A stretch of DNA of 39,960 nucleotides, from the NCBI GenBank assembly GCA_020049495.1, contig JAIFKU010000031.1, positions 1 to 39,960 on the forward strand, written 5' to 3'. Each line of letters opens with the position of its first letter. Within the stretch, counting starts at the first letter, position 1. The position numbers and the translations under genes were made by a program. The stretch comes from Accumulibacter sp. Lineage in GTDB: Bacteria > Pseudomonadota > Gammaproteobacteria > Burkholderiales > Rhodocyclaceae. Of the stretch, positions 8,393-17,134 are shown in pieces. The notes under the pieces were generated by a model. It did no database searches. It was not told the DNA's origin and saw nothing but the letters and a program-made list of their open reading frames with translations.

Positions 8393-9352
8393 ATGAAAAA
8401 GACAATCATGGCCCTGCTGGCAGGGCTAGTCATGACGGCAGGAGCACACGCGGCGTATCCGGACAAGCCGGTGACCATCATCGTACCGTTCCCGCCCGGC
8501 GGATCGACCGACATGGTGGCACGGATCATGACGCAGAAGATGTCGGAGAAGCTCGGGCAGCCCGTCATCGTCGAGAACAAGCCGGGAGCCACCGGCGCCA
8601 TCGGCGCTGCCCAAGTCAAGCGATCGGCGCCTGACGGCTACACGATCCTGTGCGCTTCGATCGGTGTGTGGGCGGTCAACCCTTTCCTGCAGAAGAACCT
8701 GGCTTACGATCCGGCCAAGGACTTCGACCTGCTGACGGTTGCCGTCAAGTCGCCGAACGTCCTGGTGATCCACCCGAGCGTTCCGGCCAAGGACGTCAAG
8801 GAACTGGTCGAGTACCTCAAGCTGAAACCCAACAAGGTCACCTTCCCGTCCTCGGGTGCGGGTTCCTCCGACCACCTGACGGCCGCGCTGTTCTGGATGT
8901 CCACCGGCACCACCGGCATCCACGTCCCGTACAAGGGCGGCGGCCCGGCCATCGCCGACCTGGTCGCCGGCCACGCCGAAGCTTCGTTCCAGAACCTGAA
9001 CAACGTCATCGGCCATATCAAGGCCGGCAAGCTGAGGGCGCTGGCGGTGACCGCCGAGAAGCGCGCGGCACTGCTGCCTGACGTTCCGACGATGGTCGAA
9101 CTTGGCTACAAGGACGTCGTGGTGACTTCCTGGCAGGCATTTGGCGCGCCGAAGGGACTGCCGACCGACGTGAAGAAGGCTATCCATGAAGCGATGATGG
9201 CTGCCCTCAAGGACCCGGAAACGTCGAAGAAGCTGACCGACCCGGGATTCGAAGTCACGGCGTCGACGCCGGAGGAATTCGCCAAGTTCCTGCAGGCCGA
9301 ACTGGCCAAGTGGAAGACGGTCGTCGAGGTCGGCAAGGTCACGCTGGACTGA
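8393..9352 (+). CDS. Bug/TctC periplasmic carboxylate-binding protein (first system)
   Basis: A 319-residue extracytoplasmic binding protein of a tripartite tricarboxylate transporter (TTT). The signal peptide is residues 1-20 (MKKTIMALLAGLVMTAGAHA). The mature protein starts with the Bug signature YPDKPVTIIVPFPPGGSTD and continues with VIVENKPGATGAIGA and VPYKGGGPA. The start is ATG 8393, set by AGGAG at 8381-8385; an upstream extension to 8300 has no support. A 282 bp gap separates it from garL, so it may have its own promoter. By context the ligand is probably glucarate or galactarate. A strong hairpin follows the gene (9404-9437). Confidence 0.93.
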   Translation: MKKTIMALLAGLVMTAGAHAAYPDKPVTIIVPFPPGGSTDMVARIMTQKMSEKLGQPVIVENKPGATGAIGAAQVKRSAPDGYTILCASIGVWAVNPFLQKNLAYDPAKDFDLLTVAVKSPNVLVIHPSVPAKDVKELVEYLKLKPNKVTFPSSGAGSSDHLTAALFWMSTGTTGIHVPYKGGGPAIADLVAGHAEASFQNLNNVIGHIKAGKLRALAVTAEKRAALLPDVPTMVELGYKDVVVTSWQAFGAPKGLPTDVKKAIHEAMMAALKDPETSKKLTDPGFEVTASTPEEFAKFLQAELAKWKTVVEVGKVTLD

Positions 9353-9403
9353 TTCATTCCGCCATTCCATAGGTTTCCGGCAAAGAAACAAGGCTCTCTT
9401 CGA

Positions 9404-9437
9404 TTCGGGGCCTGCTGTTTTTGCAGCAGGCCCCGAA
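9404..9437 (+). repeat. Intercistronic hairpin between tctC and tctB (first system)
   Basis: A perfect 14 bp stem (TTCGGGGCCTGCTG paired with CAGCAGGCCCCGAA) around a six-base loop. It is not followed by a T run, so it is not a classical terminator. It lies just after the binding-protein gene and before the membrane genes, where a hairpin can protect the upstream mRNA or reduce read-through and so give more binding protein than permease. The function is inferred. Confidence 0.8.
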
Positions 9438-9473
9438 CTGGCTGGTTCCTCGGGGGCGAACAGAGGATTGCTT

Positions 9474-9935
9474 ATGAGTTCGTTGATCAGACATCCCAAG
9501 GATTTTTTCGCAGGTTTGATGTACGCCGCGATCGGTATCGGCGCGATCCTGGTTGCCCGAAATTACAACTTTGGGACGAGCGTGCGCATGGGGCCGGGCT
9601 ACTTTCCGACCATACTGGGCGGACTGCTCGTTCTGGTCGGCGTCATTTCGATGATCCGGGCTTTCACTCGCGAAGGTGAGCGGATCAAGTCGATCTCCTG
9701 GAAGGAAATCGTGCTTGTGCTTGGCAGCGTCGCGCTCTTCGGCGTGCTGGTGCGCGGCGCCGGCCTAGTACCCTCGTTGATACTCCTGGTGCTGATAAGC
9801 GCTTGGGCGAGCGATAAGTTCAAGCTTAAAACGGCACTGTTGCTGGCCATCCTGACCAGTGCCTTCAGTACCCTGGTCTTTGTCAAAGGACTGGGCCTGC
9901 CGTTTTCCATCATCGGCCCTTGGTTCGGAGTGTAA
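9474..9935 (+). CDS. TctB small membrane subunit (first system)
   Basis: A 153-residue membrane protein with four predicted helices (about 13-32, 47-65, 83-113 and 118-150), typical of TctB, the small permease subunit of TTT transporters. The FGTSVRMGPGYFPTILGGLLVL segment is the family hallmark. Start at ATG 9474 with AGAGGA upstream, in preference to TTG 9468. It ends 9 bp before tctA. Confidence 0.9.
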   Translation: MSSLIRHPKDFFAGLMYAAIGIGAILVARNYNFGTSVRMGPGYFPTILGGLLVLVGVISMIRAFTREGERIKSISWKEIVLVLGSVALFGVLVRGAGLVPSLILLVLISAWASDKFKLKTALLLAILTSAFSTLVFVKGLGLPFSIIGPWFGV

Positions 9936-9944
9936 GAGGACACT

Positions 9945-11444
9945 ATGGAAATTCTGGCAAATCTCTCGCTCGGTTTTAGCACTGCGCTTTCGCTGGCCAA
10001 TCTTTTTTACTGTTTTGTCGGGGTCGTGCTTGGCACGCTGATCGGAGTGCTTCCTGGACTCGGGCCCGTGGCCACGATCGCCATGCTCCTGCCGGTAACC
10101 TTCCATTTTCAGCCGGTTACTGCACTGATCATGCTGGCCGGCATCTTTTACGGTGCCCAGTATGGCGGCTCGACGACAGCCATCCTGGTCAATCTGCCGG
10201 GCGAGGCCTCTTCCGTGATTACTGCGCTGGACGGACACGCCATGGCCAAGCGCGGCGAGGCCGGCAAGGCGCTGGCCACGGCGGCGATCGGCTCGTTCAT
10301 CGCCGGCACCATCGCCACCTTCCTGATTGCCCTGTTCGCGCCGCCGCTCGCCGAAATGGCGCTCAAGTTCGGTCCCGCCGAGTATTTCTCTCTGCTGGTG
10401 CTCGGCCTTGCCGTATCGATCGTACTGGCGCACGGCTCGCTGCTGCATGCCTTGGGCATGATATTCCTCGGTCTGCTGCTGGGCATCATCGGCACTGACG
10501 TCAACTCCGGAGCGGAGCGCTTTACCTTCGGCCAGCCGTGGCTCGCCGACGGCGTCAATTTCGTCGTGCTGGCGATGGGCATGTACGGCCTCGGCGAGAT
10601 CATCAACAATCTCGAAAAAAAGGGAACGCGCGACCTGATGCTCAAGTCGGTGTCGGGAATCCGGTTATCCTGGACAGAGTTCAAGCACATACTGCCATCG
10701 ATACTGCGTGGGACAGCGGTCGGTTCTTTCCTCGGGATCCTCCCTGGCGGCGGCGCCGTGCTTTCTTCGTTTGCTGCCTATGCGGTCGAGAAAAAGCTAT
10801 CGAAGAATCCGATTCCATTCGGTGAAGGTGCCATCGAAGGGGTAGCCGGTCCCGAATCGGCGAACAACGCGGGTTCGCAAACGTCGTTCATTCCGATGCT
10901 GACGCTGGGCATCCCGTCAAACCCGACGATGGCGATCATGATCGGCGCGATGATGATCCACAGCATCCAGCCTGGACCGTCCGTGCTGACCGAGCAGCCG
11001 GCCTTATTCTGGGGGTTGATCGCTTCAATGTGGATAGGCAACTTTTTCCTCATTGTGCTGAATCTGCCGATGATCAGTATCTGGGTAAAACTGATCACCG
11101 CTCCCTACCACTTGATGTTCCCGGTAATCATCGTATTCTGCTCGATCGGTGTCATCAGCATCAACAATACCGAGTGGGACGTTTTCATGATGGCTTTCTT
11201 CGGCTTTGCCGGTTATCTGTTCAGCAAACTGGAATGCGAGCCGGCGCCGATGTTGCTCGGCTTCATCCTCGGTCCGATGATGGAAGAATATCTGCGGCGC
11301 GCCCTGTTGATGTCTTCCGGGGATTTCTCGGTGTTTTTCACCAGGCCACTGAGTGCAACGTTGCTGGCCGTTGCGGTTGTTGCGCTGGTCGTCGTACTGT
11401 TGCCGTCGATCAGCAAGAAGCGCGAGGAGACTTTCAAGGAGTAG
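9945..11444 (+). CDS. TctA large permease subunit (first system)
   Basis: A 499-residue polytopic membrane protein, the channel-forming subunit of a sodium- or proton-driven TTT carboxylate importer. The N-terminal GTLIGVLPGLGPVATIAMLLP and the FYGAQYGGSTTAILVNLPGE motif are the conserved TctA signatures; a second internal copy of the pattern lies near 265-300 (LGILPGGGAVLSSF) and PESANNAGSQTSFIPMLTLGIP near 300-325. It works with the TctB upstream and the TctC binding protein. Probable substrate: glucarate or galactarate, from its position inside the gud/gar cluster. Confidence 0.95.
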   Translation: MEILANLSLGFSTALSLANLFYCFVGVVLGTLIGVLPGLGPVATIAMLLPVTFHFQPVTALIMLAGIFYGAQYGGSTTAILVNLPGEASSVITALDGHAMAKRGEAGKALATAAIGSFIAGTIATFLIALFAPPLAEMALKFGPAEYFSLLVLGLAVSIVLAHGSLLHALGMIFLGLLLGIIGTDVNSGAERFTFGQPWLADGVNFVVLAMGMYGLGEIINNLEKKGTRDLMLKSVSGIRLSWTEFKHILPSILRGTAVGSFLGILPGGGAVLSSFAAYAVEKKLSKNPIPFGEGAIEGVAGPESANNAGSQTSFIPMLTLGIPSNPTMAIMIGAMMIHSIQPGPSVLTEQPALFWGLIASMWIGNFFLIVLNLPMISIWVKLITAPYHLMFPVIIVFCSIGVISINNTEWDVFMMAFFGFAGYLFSKLECEPAPMLLGFILGPMMEEYLRRALLMSSGDFSVFFTRPLSATLLAVAVVALVVVLLPSISKKREETFKE

Positions 11445-11490
11445 GCGGTCGCAGGTTGCCCGGCATCATATTATTTGAAGGATGAGTCCG

Positions 11491-12324
11491 ATGAAATGCG
11501 TTACATTGCCTTCAGGCGAGTTGGTACCGGCGCTGGGCATGGGTACCTGGATGATCGGTGAGGATCGTTCCACCCGCGCCGAAGAAATCGCCACGCTGCA
11601 GCGCGGCATCGATCTGGGCATGACGCTTATCGACACCGCCGAGATGTACGGTGAAGGCAAGTCGGAACAACTGGTTGGCGAGGCGATCCGCGGACGCCGC
11701 GACCGTGTTTTCCTGGTCAGCAAGTTCTATCCGCAAAATGCCACGCTGCGCGGGACACAACGGGCCTGCGAGGCCAGCCTGAAACGCCTCGGCGTGGACT
11801 GCCTCGATCTCTACCTGCTGCACTGGCGCGGTAGCGTGCCGCTGCAAGAAACCGTCGCCGCGGTGAAGCACTTGCAGGCCCAGGGGAAAATCCGCCATTG
11901 GGGCGTCAGCAACCTCGACACGGCGGACATGCAGGAACTATGCGACCAGCCCGGTGGACATCAGGTGGCGGTAAACCAGGTGCTCTACAACCTGTCGCGC
12001 CGGGGTATCGAATGGGATTTGCAGCCCTGGTGCGCGCAACGCCGGATTCCGCTCATGGCCTATTCGCCGATCGAGCAGGCCCGCCTGCTGCGCCATCCCG
12101 GCCTGTGCGATCTGGCGCGCCGACTTGGCATGACGCCATCGCAACTGGCGCTCGCCTGGCTGCTCCGGTTCGATCAGTTGATTGTCATCCCCAGGACGTC
12201 GACGCGCGTGCATCTCGAAGACAACTTCACTGCGTTGCAGTGCGAACTTGATGCCGCGACGCTCGCCGAACTTGACCGGATGTTTCCGCCGCCCCGGCGA
12301 GCCTCACCGCTCGAAATGCTGTAA
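11491..12324 (+). CDS. Aldo/keto reductase
   Basis: A 277-residue NADPH-dependent oxidoreductase of the AKR superfamily with a TIM-barrel fold. The catalytic tetrad is D48, Y53 (DTAEMYG), K78 (VSKFYP) and H111 (LLHW). The C-terminal NADPH-phosphate region VIPRTSTRVHLEDNF is present. ATG 11491 is preferred: the purine-rich GAAGGA at 11477-11482 overlaps the alternative ATG at 11482. It lies between tctA and garD. Because the cluster has no garR, one possibility is reduction of tartronate semialdehyde to glycerate; it could instead act on an aldehyde or lactone precursor of the aldarates. The substrate cannot be told from sequence. Confidence 0.88.
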   Translation: MKCVTLPSGELVPALGMGTWMIGEDRSTRAEEIATLQRGIDLGMTLIDTAEMYGEGKSEQLVGEAIRGRRDRVFLVSKFYPQNATLRGTQRACEASLKRLGVDCLDLYLLHWRGSVPLQETVAAVKHLQAQGKIRHWGVSNLDTADMQELCDQPGGHQVAVNQVLYNLSRRGIEWDLQPWCAQRRIPLMAYSPIEQARLLRHPGLCDLARRLGMTPSQLALAWLLRFDQLIVIPRTSTRVHLEDNFTALQCELDAATLAELDRMFPPPRRASPLEML

Positions 12325-12348
12325 ACGGCCCTCAAGGAAAGACGATTC

Positions 12349-13911
12349 ATGACCCAGCAGACCATCCCGTTAACTGGCCAGCCTCTGACCATCAGGGTCC
12401 ACGAAACCGACAACGTGGCCATCGTCGTCAATAGCGGAGGGCTGGCGGCGGGAACGGTGTTCGCTGACGGGCTCACGCTGCGCGAACACGTTCCGCAGGG
12501 ACACAAGGTGGCGCTCGTTAGCCTGGCGCAGGATGAGCCCATCGTGCGCTACGGCGAGATCATCGGCTACGCCATCAAGCCGATCGCCAAAGGCTCGTGG
12601 ATCGAGGAGTCTCTGGTTCGCCTGCCCGAGGCCCCGCTGCTGGAAACGCTGCCGCTGGCGACCAATGTGCCACCGGCATTGCCACCGCTTTACGGCTATA
12701 CCTTCGAGGGCTACCGCAATCCGGATGGCTCCGTCGGCACCAAGAACATGCTGGCGATCACCCAGACCGTGCAGTGTGTCGCCGGCGTCGTCGACTATGT
12801 CGTCAAGCGCATCAAGGCCGAACTGCTGCCGAAATACCCCAATGTCGATGGTGTCATCGGCCTCAATCACCTATATGGCTGTGGCGTGGCGATCAATGCC
12901 CCGGCCGCGGTCGTGCCGATCCGCACCCTTCACAATCTGGCGCTCAACCCCAACTTCGGCAACGAGGTGATGGTCATCAGCCTCGGCTGCGAAAAGTTTA
13001 CGCCGGAGCGACTGCTCGGCGAAGGCGGCATTCCGATCAAGATTGTCAGTGACCAGGTGATCTGCCTGCAGGACGAGAAATTCACCGGTTTCATGGCTAT
13101 GGTCGACGCCATCATGAAGCAGGCCGAAGTGCATCTGGCCCGGCTCAACCAGCGCCGGCGCGAAACCTGCCCGGCCGCCGATCTGGTCGTCGGCGTCCAG
13201 TGCGGCGGCAGCGACGCCTTCTCCGGCGTCACCGCCAACCCGGCAGTCGGCTACGCCTCGGATCTGCTGGTGCGGGCCGGTGCCACCGTGATGTTCTCGG
13301 AAGTCACCGAAGTGCGTGATGCGATTCATTTGCTCACCCCGCGCGCCGCGACCGAAGAGGTCGGCCGCGCGCTGCTGCGCGAGATGGCCTGGTACGACCA
13401 GTATCTCGCGGCGGGCGGGACTGATCGTGCCGCCAACACGACGCCAGGCAACAAGAAGGGCGGCCTCGCCAACATCGTCGAAAAGGCCATGGGTTCGATT
13501 GCCAAATCCGGCAAGAGCGCAATCGCCGGCGTACTCTCGCCCGGCGAGAAAGTGCAGCAGAAGGGCCTGGTCTTCGCCGCCACCCCGGCAAGCGATTTTG
13601 TCTGCGGCACGCAGCAACTGGCCTCAGGCATGACTATCCAGGTGTTTACCACCGGCCGCGGCACGCCGTACGGTCTCGAAGCCGCTCCGGTGATCAAGGT
13701 CGCCACCCGCTCCGATCTGGCAGCGCGCTGGCACGACCTGATGGAAGTGAACGCCGGCACCATCGCCACCGGTGAAGCGACGATCGAGGAGGTGGGCATG
13801 GAGATTTTCCTGCTCGTCCTCGATGTGGCCAGCGGTCGCAAGAAGACCTGGGCCGACCAGTGGGGACTGTTCAATTCGCTCGCCGTGTTCAACCCGGCAC
13901 CAGTGACCTGA
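12349..13911 (+). CDS. garD: Galactarate dehydratase
   Basis: A 520-residue iron-dependent dehydratase of the UxaA/GarD family that converts galactarate (mucate) to 5-keto-4-deoxy-D-glucarate. It is colinear with E. coli GarD over its full length. The N-terminal SAF-like domain (about 1-95) includes [10 protein letters not shown] and VPQGHKVAL. The C-terminal UxaA domain has [55 protein letters not shown] and the closing [18 protein letters not shown]. The Cys and His residues in these motifs are the likely metal ligands. It joins galactarate to the same GarL step as glucarate. It is 24 bp after the aldo-keto reductase and surely in the same operon. Confidence 0.95.
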   Translation: MTQQTIPLTGQPLTIRVHETDNVAIVVNSGGLAAGTVFADGLTLREHVPQGHKVALVSLAQDEPIVRYGEIIGYAIKPIAKGSWIEESLVRLPEAPLLETLPLATNVPPALPPLYGYTFEGYRNPDGSVGTKNMLAITQTVQCVAGVVDYVVKRIKAELLPKYPNVDGVIGLNHLYGCGVAINAPAAVVPIRTLHNLALNPNFGNEVMVISLGCEKFTPERLLGEGGIPIKIVSDQVICLQDEKFTGFMAMVDAIMKQAEVHLARLNQRRRETCPAADLVVGVQCGGSDAFSGVTANPAVGYASDLLVRAGATVMFSEVTEVRDAIHLLTPRAATEEVGRALLREMAWYDQYLAAGGTDRAANTTPGNKKGGLANIVEKAMGSIAKSGKSAIAGVLSPGEKVQQKGLVFAATPASDFVCGTQQLASGMTIQVFTTGRGTPYGLEAAPVIKVATRSDLAARWHDLMEVNAGTIATGEATIEEVGMEIFLLVLDVASGRKKTWADQWGLFNSLAVFNPAPVT

Positions 13912-13943
13912 ATTCGACTTTTCAATCACCGGAGGCGATCCTG

Positions 13944-14972
13944 ATGCAACACGAGCAAGGATTATTCGAGTTCAAGCCCAACCAGCGCTACCCCGACCCG
14001 GCGGTGCTGGTTCTCGACCCGTGCTTTGCCAGCTACCGCCTCTACAACAGCACGCTCGAGCAACTGGCCAGCGGCATGCGCTGGGCCGAAGGGCCGGTTT
14101 ATTTTCCCGAGGACGGCGGCTACCTTCTGGTCAGCGATATCCCGAACAACCGCATCATGAAGTACAGCGAGAAGGACGACAGCTTCAGCGTCTTCCGTCA
14201 GCCATCGAACTGGGCCAACGGCAACACGCGTGATCGCCAGGGCCGCCTCGTCACCTGCGAGCATTCGGTGACGCGCCGCGTGGTGCGCACCGAAAAGAAC
14301 GGCCAGCTCACGGTTCTGGCCGACAGCTTCGAAGGCCGGAAACTCAACGCCCCCAATGACGTCATCGTCAAGTCAGACGATTCGATCTGGTTTACCGACC
14401 CGTTGTTCGGCATCAACGGTGACTGGGAAGGCTTCAAAGCCAGGCCTGAGCAGGCCAGCACCAATGTGTTTCGCATCGGCGTCGATGGCCAGTTGAGCGC
14501 GGTGATCACCGATCTCGGCAATCCCAATGGCTTGGCTTTTTCGCCTGACGAGAAAAAGCTCTATGTGGTCGAATGCAGGGGTACGCCCAACAGCAGCATC
14601 TGGAGTTACGACGTCAATGCCGACGGCAGTGTGGGCAACAGGAGTAAGCTGATCGATGCGGTCGACCAGGGTGCTCCTGACGGTTTCAGGGTCGATCGCG
14701 ACGGCAACCTGTGGTGCGGATGGGGCAGTAATGGCGTTTTGCAGTCAGAGCCGAGCGACGTAAACGGGCGCCAGGTTTTCGCGCTCAAGGGCAAGCCGGA
14801 GGTTCTGGACGGCGTCATGGTGTTCAACCCGCAGGGCAAGCCAATCGGCTTCATCAAGCTGCCCGAGCGCTGCGCCAACCTGTGCTTCGGCGGCCCCAGG
14901 AACAACCGTCTGTTCATGGCCAGTTGCCATTCGCTTTATGCGCTTTACGTCGAAGCTCACGGCGCCGTCTAG
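13944..14972 (+). CDS. SMP-30/gluconolactonase family lactonase
   Basis: A 342-residue six-bladed beta-propeller of the SMP-30/Gnl/LRE family, calcium- or zinc-dependent lactone hydrolases. Motifs: MRWAEGPVYFPEDGGYLLVSDIPNNRI (first metal-binding Glu in the AEGP turn), NAPNDVIVKSDDSIWFTDP (metal-binding Asn), GNPNGLAFSPDEKKLYV and GAPDGFRVDRDGNLW (catalytic Asp). The start ATG 13944 has GGAGG at 13931-13935. As last gene of the aldarate operon it probably opens a glucaro- or galactaro-lactone to the free diacid used by GudD or GarD. No signal peptide is seen, so it acts in the cytoplasm. Confidence 0.88.
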   Translation: MQHEQGLFEFKPNQRYPDPAVLVLDPCFASYRLYNSTLEQLASGMRWAEGPVYFPEDGGYLLVSDIPNNRIMKYSEKDDSFSVFRQPSNWANGNTRDRQGRLVTCEHSVTRRVVRTEKNGQLTVLADSFEGRKLNAPNDVIVKSDDSIWFTDPLFGINGDWEGFKARPEQASTNVFRIGVDGQLSAVITDLGNPNGLAFSPDEKKLYVVECRGTPNSSIWSYDVNADGSVGNRSKLIDAVDQGAPDGFRVDRDGNLWCGWGSNGVLQSEPSDVNGRQVFALKGKPEVLDGVMVFNPQGKPIGFIKLPERCANLCFGGPRNNRLFMASCHSLYALYVEAHGAV

Positions 14973-15210
14973 CTCCGTAAAATACTGGAGTGATGATGCG
15001 CTCAGGAAGGCAGCGTTCGTTCATATCAGGCTACTGGGTTAAAGAGACGCCCAATGCGAAAATTAGTATGGATTTTCTGGCGCGTATTTATTGCTGTTTC
15101 GGCAAAGCCAGTCGTATTGCGCAAGCGTACCGAGATCGTGGAATCCGAATAGGCAGCCATTCCCGCAACGCGGGTTTGATGCAATCGGGAGTGTCAATGC
15201 TGCCCTGGCC

Positions 15211-16932
15211 TCAGTTTTTTTCGCCCGCGCTGCGTGCTCCGCCGACAGGCAGAACTTCAATGCCGTATTTGCGCGCGACCTGATGGTAGAGTTCGCGCGC
15301 CGAGATGACCTTGGCGTTGCGAATTTCCTTGGCTTGCGCCATTTCCAGGTAGCGGACGGCGCGTTGTCCCAGCTCTTCGTTCCAGCCCTGGCGATCGAGC
15401 ATGGTGAAGATTGCTTTGGCGGCGTTGACCAAAAACTGCAAATTGGGAACCCGCTCGGCCGCTTCGATCAGCATCTGCACCGAGGTTTCAATATCGCCAC
15501 CGCGGGCCGCCAGCACGCCGCGGTTATTGAGCTCGACGATTTCCCTGCCGATCTTGGCCAGCAGGGATTGCCCGGCTTCTTCCCTGCCGGTCTTCAGGAA
15601 GACGCCTTGAATGTGCGCAATCATGCTGCGGTCTTCGTGGTTCTCGGCGGCGACTTTGCTCAGAATCTCCTGCGCCATGTCTTCGTCGCCGGTGGCCAGA
15701 CAGGCATGGGCCAGGTCAATGGTGATTTTCTGCGAAAAATCGCTCTGCTCTTCTTCGCCCTGCAGACTGTGATGCAAGACAAGCGCTTTTTCCAGGGCCT
15801 GTTTGGCTTTGACCGGCTCGCCTTCCTGGTCGGCGCAGAGACTGTCCATGATCAGTGCCGCCAGTTCGCCCTGATTGCTGCCGCGCCAGTCCCGGCGGAG
15901 TTCGCGCGTAATTTTCTTGGCGCCATCGGTATGCCCGTTGTCGAGCATGACCCGAGTCAGATTGGTGTAATCGTCGATAACCCTGAGTGACGATCCGTGA
16001 TGGCGTTCGAGCACCTTGCCGTAAGCGCGCTCTGCGGTATCGAGATCGTCGTTGCGCACGGCGACATCGCCGACCATGCGTTGCCGCAGCGAATTATTTG
16101 GTGACATGACAGCGGCTTTTTGCAGAACATCCTGGGCTTCGGCAAGCTTTCCCATTTCCTCGCGCACGCTGGCAACAAAATCGTAGGCTGCAAGATATTC
16201 GGGAAAGTCCTCGATCAGCGAAACACCCATCACTTCGGCTTCCGGCAATTCATTCATGCCGCGTAGCGCGATGGCCAGACCCATGCGTGCCCACGGAACC
16301 ATGGCATGGTCCATGACCTGCTGATAAACCGCCTGAGCCTCCTGGTAACGGCCAAGAATGTTCAGGATTTCGCCCTTGAAGCGCAGTGTATCGTTAAGAA
16401 AGATATCCTCCTTGTCGAGCAGTTGTTCACAGGTCGTCAGCGCATCAGCAAAAGCACCTTTATCCAGATGCTCGAAAACCTTTTCGAAAAACTGTTTCTT
16501 GTAAATCGCTCTGGCCAGGCGGGCCTGGAGCTGATCCGCCGTGAACGGCTTGATCAGGTAGTCGTCCGGTGCCAGTTCGGCTACGGATATTACATTGTGA
16601 TAAGCGCGCTCGGCGGTGATGACCATGTACACCGTGGATAATGAAATGAGGTGCTGATGCCGTAGTTCCTCAAGCAGTTGCTGGCCGTCGCGACCATCAT
16701 CGAGATGGTAATCGGCCAGAATGATGTCGAACGCGTAGGCTTTCACCTGGCGAAGAACCTCGGCGGAGCTGCCGGCATTATGTACGGCGCTGATTCCGAG
16801 CGTTGAAAGAATGATGCGTAGCGAGTTGCGCGCGCTGGTGTGCCGGTCGACTAGCAGTACGCGCATGTGCGCCAGATCCTTGTCCAGCTTTTGCAGCAGG
16901 TCGGCGGTGTTTTTCTGGTCCGGGGCGCTCAT
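15211..16932 (-). CDS. Response regulator with TPR-like C-terminal tail
   Basis: A 573-residue protein. Residues 23-145 form a receiver domain: acidic pocket D29 (LLVDRH), phospho-acceptor D74 (IILADYHLDDG), T106 (VITAE) and K128 (YLIKPF). The remaining 430 residues are helical repeats of TPR type (for example GEILNILGRYQEAQAVYQQV and GMNELPEAEV) and contain no DNA-binding or enzymatic domain that I recognise. Output is therefore probably by protein-protein contact. Start at ATG 16932 with AAGG upstream; longer in-frame starts run into the mnmG promoter region. No histidine kinase gene is nearby, so its partner is elsewhere. It is divergent from mnmG. Confidence 0.88.
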   Translation of the reverse strand: MSAPDQKNTADLLQKLDKDLAHMRVLLVDRHTSARNSLRIILSTLGISAVHNAGSSAEVLRQVKAYAFDIILADYHLDDGRDGQQLLEELRHQHLISLSTVYMVITAERAYHNVISVAELAPDDYLIKPFTADQLQARLARAIYKKQFFEKVFEHLDKGAFADALTTCEQLLDKEDIFLNDTLRFKGEILNILGRYQEAQAVYQQVMDHAMVPWARMGLAIALRGMNELPEAEVMGVSLIEDFPEYLAAYDFVASVREEMGKLAEAQDVLQKAAVMSPNNSLRQRMVGDVAVRNDDLDTAERAYGKVLERHHGSSLRVIDDYTNLTRVMLDNGHTDGAKKITRELRRDWRGSNQGELAALIMDSLCADQEGEPVKAKQALEKALVLHHSLQGEEEQSDFSQKITIDLAHACLATGDEDMAQEILSKVAAENHEDRSMIAHIQGVFLKTGREEAGQSLLAKIGREIVELNNRGVLAARGGDIETSVQMLIEAAERVPNLQFLVNAAKAIFTMLDRQGWNEELGQRAVRYLEMAQAKEIRNAKVISARELYHQVARKYGIEVLPVGGARSAGEKN

Positions 16933-17065
16933 GTGAAGCACCTTACGCGACTGTCGGTCAGCGATCAAGCGACAGCAAGAACGAAACCGGAGCAGTCGGG
17001 CAATGCAAAAATCGAAGGTGCGACCGTTAGCTGCCTCGCCGCTGATCGGACGCAGCAGCCGAAAC

Positions 17066-17095
17066 CTGTTATTTTTCAGCGAATTGGCGTAGAAT
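17066..17095 (+). promoter_or_regulatory. Weak sigma-70 promoter candidate for mnmG
   Basis: CTGTTA, 18 bases, then TAGAAT, about 40 bases before the mnmG start. The -10 is good, the -35 poor. Confidence 0.3.
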
Positions 17096-17134
17096 CCGCA
17101 TCCCTTCAGCGTTCCCGGATCAAGCGAATTCCCG

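Noticed and set aside
8426-9499. Minus-strand open frame across the first tctC
   Set aside because: Shadow of the binding-protein gene with biased composition and no motif.
14990-15283. Possible 97-codon gene in the gap after the lactonase gene
   Set aside because: Overlaps the end of the response-regulator gene, has no ribosome-binding site and no recognisable feature. The 238-base gap otherwise shows nothing.
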